A stretch of 64,000 bases of DNA from Chlamydia trachomatis (lineage in GTDB: Bacteria; Chlamydiota; Chlamydiia; Chlamydiales; Rhabdochlamydiaceae): contig CAMCLJ010000002.1 in NCBI GenBank assembly GCA_945875745.1, forward strand, positions 1-64,000, in the 5' to 3' direction. Of the stretch, positions 59,143-64,000 are shown one piece after another. The notes under the pieces were generated by a model. The model was not told the origin of the DNA. It did no database searches and saw nothing but the letters and a program-made list of their open reading frames with translations. How positions within the stretch are numbered: position 1 is the first letter of the stretch; the number at the start of each line of letters is the position of its first letter. The translations under genes and the position numbers were made by a program.

Positions 59143-62100
59143 TTAGAGGATTGGGTTTCTATGTTCCCCTTCCCGAACACCTAAATTTCCATACCGGTGG
59201 TAGTCTACACTTAAAGCCATTTCCCTTAGGTAGTGGAGGAGTTCAAACCGTCCGCTTGATAAAACGGGTCGGTGGCAGAGATAGACGTTGCTCTCAGCAG
59301 CATGCTCTTTGAGAGGACCTGTTGGATCAGATAACAGACGAACTCTTTCAAACAATTGATTTTTAAGACGTTGTAAAAACTCACCTTGTGTTTCTTCTTT
59401 TATCTTAACCGTTGGGCAGTGGTGTTCCCACTGATCGTTAAATACAACGGGAGACATCCCACGTGTCCAGCTGATTTCCAAGTTGGTATGGCAGCTGATT
59501 GCAGCAGCAATCGATCGGAAAATATCAAGAGGTTTGTCACTATCTTGTATTCTTAGACACATTTTTTTTCTGGGTTTATAAAGCAGTTTGTTATCCTGAC
59601 CTAAAACAAGATCCCCTTGTGCATCGATTTTCCCATGTAAGTAGGTCTGTTTAAATCGCTCTGCCCAGTAGGCATAGTTAGAAATGCTCGCATACCATAC
59701 ACCTAGTTCTTCTGCCGATAGAGGGATCTTCTGGATAAATGAGCTGAGTTCATTGACTTCTTGAGGTACAGGATGTTTTTCTTTGGGAAGAGCGATTTCG
59801 GTTGGCTGTGCGAACTGAAATAGGTAATTTGGACCGCCCGCTTTCGATCCATATCCAAAGCTGCTAGCTTTACAACCTCCAAAAGGTTGCCGTTTGACAA
59901 TAGCTCCGGTAATAGTTCGATTGATATAGCAGTTACCCGCTTCAATTTTATCTAGCCATTTTTCATGTTCCCGCTGATCTAGGCTACTTAACCCCGATGT
60001 GAGGCCGTATGGTGTTCCATTGGCCAGTTCTATAGCATGGGAGAGGTTGTTAGCTCTCATGAGTCCCAGGACCGGTCCAAATAGCTCTGTCTTATGCATA
60101 AAGCTGCTCGGTTTGACTCCTAGCTTGACACCTGGTGACCACATAAGAGGGTTTTTGTGATCTTGTTTTGGCTCTACAAGCCAGGACTCCCCTTCTTCTA
60201 AGGTAGTCAGTGCTTTATGGAGTGTATCATGTGCTTTACGAATAATTGGTGTCACTTTCGATGAAAGATCCCAAGCAGAGCCGACTTTCAGACTTAATAC
60301 AGCATCCTTCAAATGGGATAAAAAATGGGGATCGTCATAGACTTCTTTTTCTAAAATAGCAAGACTTGCCGCGCTACATTTTTGTCCTGAATGACTAAAT
60401 GCAGAATGGATCAGATCTTTGATCGCCAGGTCTCTATCGGCCATAGCGGTGATGATCAACGCATTTTTACCTCCGGTTTCTGCCGAGAGAGCTACATTTG
60501 GATTCGTCCTTTGGAAGAATTCAGCGGTTGATGTAGCACCAGTGAGGATAATCGCATTGATTCTTGGATCTGCAATGAGCCTTGTGCCAACGGGCTCATC
60601 TTTGCAGCTAAAAAATTGCAGGACGTTTTTAGGGATTCCAGCTTCCCATAAAAGGTTTACAAGAACCCAGCCGCTGAGTACCGCTTCGGGAGCAGGTTTA
60701 AATAAGACACAATTGCCGGTGCAAAGAGCTGCTAAAATCCCCCCTGTTGGGATAGAGACAGGGAAATTCCATGGTGGTGTGATAAGAATCGTTCCTTTGG
60801 ATTTCCAATGGGTATCGGTGCATTCGTGCATTTTAAGCATAGCGCGAAGGTAATATTCGATAAAATCAATAGCTTCAGAAATTTCAGGATCAGCTTCTAA
60901 GATTGTTTTGCCCCCATCAGCCATCATAGCTCCTGTAAGCTCCCCTCTTTTTTCACGCATTTTTTGAGCGGCTTTTGCAAAGATCGAAGCTTTTTGCATC
61001 ACATCCTTTTTCGCCCACGAAGCTTCCTCGTGCTTTGCGCATTCGATTGCTTTATTTAACTCATCCCACCCCGCCATAGAAAAAGTATACAGGACCTGAT
61101 CTGGGTAGGCTGGATCTGCTCCAGACCCTTCAGGCGATGATTGGTGATATTCTTTCCCTGCGATGACGCAAGGGATCGATGAGATTTTTTTTCGATGCCA
61201 CTGCTCGATGATCTGCTGCGCCCATTGTCTATTGATTGGCAGTGAAAAATCAGTATCTGCTTCATTTTCAAAATGAGTTGTAGGATCTCTATATATGGCT
61301 GTCTCGAATCGATTTTGTTCTCTTCTTGGCTTTACACCTACCTGATTCATCTGCTGGCAAGATTGAGAAAATAGATCCGCTTGCTCATGCCATTGAGCTG
61401 AGCCTGCTCGGAGTCCAAAGGTGTGTCGTAAAAAGTTTTCAGGCCCCGTATTTTCATCTAGCCGCCTAATTAAATAAGCAATGGCACTTTGGAAATCTTC
61501 TTTTACTGCTACGGGACAGTAGAGCAACATATCGCCTGTCAGCCTATGGACGACCCTGCGTATATGATCGGCCATTCCTTCTAACATCTCAAATGAGGTT
61601 TGCCCTTCGACCCTGTATTCAGAGCGTAATAACATTGCGTAGGCGATGTCGAACAGATTGTGACTACCGATTCCTAAATGAACTGCTTTTGCATTCTCAT
61701 GTACACAACCATAGCCGAGCATCCGTTTATAATTGGCATCGACTTCTAATTTTGTTTTATACGGCGCCTGGGGCCATATTCTAGTACTGGCTTCAAACTG
61801 CTCCATCGCAAGGTTGGCTCCCTTAACGATACGAATTTTAATTGGGGCTCCCCCTTTTTTTAATCGATCGATTGCCCATTCTGTGAGCTCTTTTTGAATT
61901 TCGAATGAATCAGGTAGATAGGCCTGTAGAACAATTCCTGCCGAGAAGTGATGGAATTCTTCTTCTGATAGCACCTTTTTGAAAATTTCTTTCGTTAAGA
62001 TGAGGTCTCTATATTCTTCCATGTCAAGGTTTACAAATTTAGTCACCTCAGTCCCATCGGCCCTCTTAAATCTATTGTTTTTAGCTGCAATGTACAGTTT

Positions 62101-62790
62101 GCGCAGACGTGACGTAACGTGTTCTATGGTATAATCCCATGCAAGCAGGTTGATCTGACTAAAGATGGTTGAAATTTTTACTGATATATACTCGACGTCC
62201 TCTTTCTCTAAATCATCGAGGTAGACTTGAAGCCTTTTTTTGGCTTCGTCCTCTCCAAGGATTGCCTCACCCAGGTGGTTGAGGTTAATTCGAACCCCTT
62301 GTTCCCGACGCAATTGCATATGCTTAGATAGATCTTGCTTTTCTCCTGGCAGAATCACGCTCGATGTTTCTTTCCGCATCATAAAAGTTACAAGAGGGAC
62401 CAAAAGATGGGATAGTGTAGGAGAGAGCAATCGAAATGCTGCTAGCTGTAATCTTTTTAAAGGATCGAAATACTCAGGGATACCAAATTGATCGATTAGG
62501 TAGTTAATTTGATTAGCCACCCTAGGTGGGGAGTGGCTTCGAAATCCCTGATCTGTCATGCACGTAGTAAAGTCTTTGCCTTTGGGATCTGACATCATTC
62601 TTGCAAGTTGTCTCTGCCTTTTTTTCTCAGAGTAGGTCTGAGTTGCATCCGCCTCTTGGAGCATACATGATGCCAGTTCGATCGCTTGCTGGGTTCTTTC
62701 TTTAGCTGAACAAGGCTTACCCCTGGCATGATCTAATATCTCAAAAGCTCTTTTCATTGGGATCGATTCAGTTTGTCTGGACAAGGACAT
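59143..62790 (-). CDS. putA: Bifunctional proline dehydrogenase / glutamate-semialdehyde dehydrogenase (PutA)
   Basis: A 1215-residue two-step enzyme that turns proline into glutamate. Proline dehydrogenase (FAD barrel) occupies about residues 150-470 with VRINLNHLGEAILGEDEAKK, IRIVKGANLAMEQFEAST and YRVEGQTSFEMLEGMADHIR. The aldehyde dehydrogenase part, about 540-1000, has TPPWNFPVSIPTGGILAAL, ALSAETGGKNAL with Glu771 and HSGQKCSAASL with the nucleophile Cys805. It lacks the N-terminal ribbon-helix-helix DNA-binding domain of E. coli PutA, so it is not a repressor. About 200 C-terminal residues look like the extra domain found in long PutA proteins. Proline can so serve as carbon and electron source. 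Confidence 0.95.
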   Translation of the reverse strand: MSLSRQTESIPMKRAFEILDHARGKPCSAKERTQQAIELASCMLQEADATQTYSEKKRQRQLARMMSDPKGKDFTTCMTDQGFRSHSPPRVANQINYLIDQFGIPEYFDPLKRLQLAAFRLLSPTLSHLLVPLVTFMMRKETSSVILPGEKQDLSKHMQLRREQGVRINLNHLGEAILGEDEAKKRLQVYLDDLEKEDVEYISVKISTIFSQINLLAWDYTIEHVTSRLRKLYIAAKNNRFKRADGTEVTKFVNLDMEEYRDLILTKEIFKKVLSEEEFHHFSAGIVLQAYLPDSFEIQKELTEWAIDRLKKGGAPIKIRIVKGANLAMEQFEASTRIWPQAPYKTKLEVDANYKRMLGYGCVHENAKAVHLGIGSHNLFDIAYAMLLRSEYRVEGQTSFEMLEGMADHIRRVVHRLTGDMLLYCPVAVKEDFQSAIAYLIRRLDENTGPENFLRHTFGLRAGSAQWHEQADLFSQSCQQMNQVGVKPRREQNRFETAIYRDPTTHFENEADTDFSLPINRQWAQQIIEQWHRKKISSIPCVIAGKEYHQSSPEGSGADPAYPDQVLYTFSMAGWDELNKAIECAKHEEASWAKKDVMQKASIFAKAAQKMREKRGELTGAMMADGGKTILEADPEISEAIDFIEYYLRAMLKMHECTDTHWKSKGTILITPPWNFPVSIPTGGILAALCTGNCVLFKPAPEAVLSGWVLVNLLWEAGIPKNVLQFFSCKDEPVGTRLIADPRINAIILTGATSTAEFFQRTNPNVALSAETGGKNALIITAMADRDLAIKDLIHSAFSHSGQKCSAASLAILEKEVYDDPHFLSHLKDAVLSLKVGSAWDLSSKVTPIIRKAHDTLHKALTTLEEGESWLVEPKQDHKNPLMWSPGVKLGVKPSSFMHKTELFGPVLGLMRANNLSHAIELANGTPYGLTSGLSSLDQREHEKWLDKIEAGNCYINRTITGAIVKRQPFGGCKASSFGYGSKAGGPNYLFQFAQPTEIALPKEKHPVPQEVNELSSFIQKIPLSAEELGVWYASISNYAYWAERFKQTYLHGKIDAQGDLVLGQDNKLLYKPRKKMCLRIQDSDKPLDIFRSIAAAISCHTNLEISWTRGMSPVVFNDQWEHHCPTVKIKEETQGEFLQRLKNQLFERVRLLSDPTGPLKEHAAESNVYLCHRPVLSSGRFELLHYLREMALSVDYHRYGNLGVREGEHRNPIL

Positions 62791-62911
62791 ATCAAACCTC
62801 GGGTATTATTAATCTATTTTTCTAATATCATAAGTGTTTTGTTTACATAAAGAATTTGTTGTGGTTTATTTTTATTTAATATTTTTTAATTTTCATTATT
62901 AGGTGGTATTT

Positions 62912-64000
62912 GTGCTCTGCAAGTTCTTTTTTCTTCTTCTTTGTGCTTTTTGGGTGCCTGGGTATCTTGAAATAAAAACAATTGATTTAGGGGTTGATCT
63001 TTTTTTTCAAGATGGACATGCCCTGAAGCTAAAAGGGAAGAGAGTCGGTTTAATTACTAATCATACAGGGGTTGGATCTGATCTTTCTCCGACCTATGAA
63101 AGATTTATGCAAAATACAGAGGGGTTTTCTTTATCGGCTATTTTTTCTCCAGAGCATGGGTTTCAAGGAGAGATTTATGCTGAAAAATCTTGCGATGATA
63201 TCGTTAGTTTCAAGGGAGTTCCTGTATTTAGTCTTTACGGTGAGCACAGAAGGCCAACGCAGAAGATGCTCGAAAATATCGATGTGCTCGTCTATGACAT
63301 CCAGGATATAGGCTCTCGTTCCTATACGTATGTTACGACTCTTTTTTATGTTATGGAAGAGGCAGCCAAATGCGGCATCCCTGTCGTTGTCTTAGATAGG
63401 CCCAATCCGATGGGCGGAGAGATTGTTGATGGGCCGATGCTAGAAAAAAAGTGGGCCTCTTTTATTGGATACATCGATGTTCCTTATTGTCATGGGATGA
63501 CTGTTGGTGAGCTTGCTCGTTATTTTAATAAAGAATATCAGGTGGGGTGTCAGCTTGATGTAGTGCCTATGCGGGGATGGCGGCGTGAGATGCTCTATCA
63601 AGAAACCGGGCTTGCCTGGATTCCAACTAGTCCATATATTCCAGAAGATGATTCTCCCTTGTTTTATGCTACAACTGGGATTATAGGTTCTTTAAGTATT
63701 GTTAGTATAGGAATTGGGTACACTCTTCCTTTTAAAGTGATCGGGGCTCCCTGGATTAAAAGTGAAAGTTTTGCACAGGCACTGAATAAACAGAAGCTAT
63801 CCGGGATTAAGTTTGTCCCTTTTCATTTTCGTCCTCAGTTTGGATTGTTTAAAGGACAGTCTTGTGAAGGTGTGCTGCTTGTTATTACGAATAAACACAC
63901 ATTTAAGCCTTTAACGATACAGTATCTGATTTTGGGGATCTTAAAGTCGATGTATCCTATTCAAATGAATGAGGGGCTTGCAAGGCTTGATCAACTAAGA
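62912..64000 (+). CDS. DUF1343 / NamZ-type exo-N-acetylmuramidase (3' end cut)
   Basis: An open frame from GTG 62912 (AGGTGG upstream) to the window end, 363 codons with no stop. It starts with a signal-like hydrophobic stretch (LCKFFFLLLCAFWVPGYL) and continues as DUF1343: LGVDLFFQDGHALKLKGKRV, GLITNHTGVG, AIFSPEHGFQGE, DVLVYDIQDIGSRSYTYVTT, VVLDRPNPMGGEIVDGP and EDDSPLFYATTGIIGSLSI. The family includes NamZ, which removes N-acetylmuramic acid from peptidoglycan ends during recycling. It would act outside the cytoplasm. Divergent from putA. The C-terminus lies beyond the window. Confidence 0.92.
   Translation, partial: MLCKFFFLLLCAFWVPGYLEIKTIDLGVDLFFQDGHALKLKGKRVGLITNHTGVGSDLSPTYERFMQNTEGFSLSAIFSPEHGFQGEIYAEKSCDDIVSFKGVPVFSLYGEHRRPTQKMLENIDVLVYDIQDIGSRSYTYVTTLFYVMEEAAKCGIPVVVLDRPNPMGGEIVDGPMLEKKWASFIGYIDVPYCHGMTVGELARYFNKEYQVGCQLDVVPMRGWRREMLYQETGLAWIPTSPYIPEDDSPLFYATTGIIGSLSIVSIGIGYTLPFKVIGAPWIKSESFAQALNKQKLSGIKFVPFHFRPQFGLFKGQSCEGVLLVITNKHTFKPLTIQYLILGILKSMYPIQMNEGLARLDQLR

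Overview
The window reads as chromosomal DNA of a member of the phylum Chlamydiota outside the classical Chlamydiaceae (an 'environmental' or amoeba/arthropod-associated lineage). Four observations point there. Gene neighbourhoods match those I remember from Chlamydia (rpsT next to rpoD, an aspartate/aromatic aminotransferase followed by an MreC-like gene, a gspD-E-F-G type II secretion block led by a conserved membrane protein). A SWIB-domain protein carries a histone Hc2-like lysine tail. There are peptidoglycan-processing genes and two MOMP-like / Lpg1974-type outer membrane proteins. Glucokinase, a GH63-like glycosidase and a PutA protein suggest a broader metabolism than Chlamydiaceae. 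The DNA is AT-rich. I cannot name the genus from sequence alone.

Layout. 0-9 kb: partial recA, divergent glk plus a GH63-like glycosidase, an NlpC/P60 hydrolase, an OppA-type lipoprotein and two small paralogous exported proteins. 7.8-13.1 kb (minus): a GspL-like/GspM-like pair overlapping a MORN-repeat lipoprotein gene, then an LplT/Aas-like MFS protein. 13.2-24.7 kb: recC, an eroded stretch with a pseudogene and an opposing hypothetical gene, then recB-recD-dacB. 24.8-33.1 kb: rpsT, two hypotheticals, rpoD, dinG-like helicase, tRNA-Ala(GGC), aminotransferase and mreC. 33.4-43.6 kb is the most accessory part: a repeat-bearing exported peptide, two tandem CDP-glycerol-transferase-like genes, mutY-glycosyltransferase-dus, then two methyltransferases and a sulfotransferase that all carry Sec signal peptides, an isochorismatase-family hydrolase and a membrane protein. 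43.8-51.6 kb: the type II secretion operon. 51.7-56.1 kb: SWIB/Hc2-like protein, an 870-residue exported MORN-repeat protein, a hydrophobic protein, and an unusually short exported cysteine-rich peptide divergent from a Fur-family regulator with a palindrome between them. 56.2-64 kb: two paralogous outer membrane proteins, putA and a partial DUF1343/NamZ gene.

How it may fit together. RecA, RecBCD, MutY and DinG give DNA repair. NlpC/P60, DacB, MreC and NamZ are cell-wall synthesis or turnover functions, consistent with the small amount of peptidoglycan chlamydiae make. The Sec-plus-type-II route encoded at 9-11 and 44-51 kb is a plausible exit for the many signal-peptide proteins here. The most interesting idea is that exported methyltransferases and a sulfotransferase, which need cytosolic cofactors (SAM, PAPS), act in the host rather than in the bacterium; this is inference. 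No CRISPR array, insertion sequence or prophage was seen.
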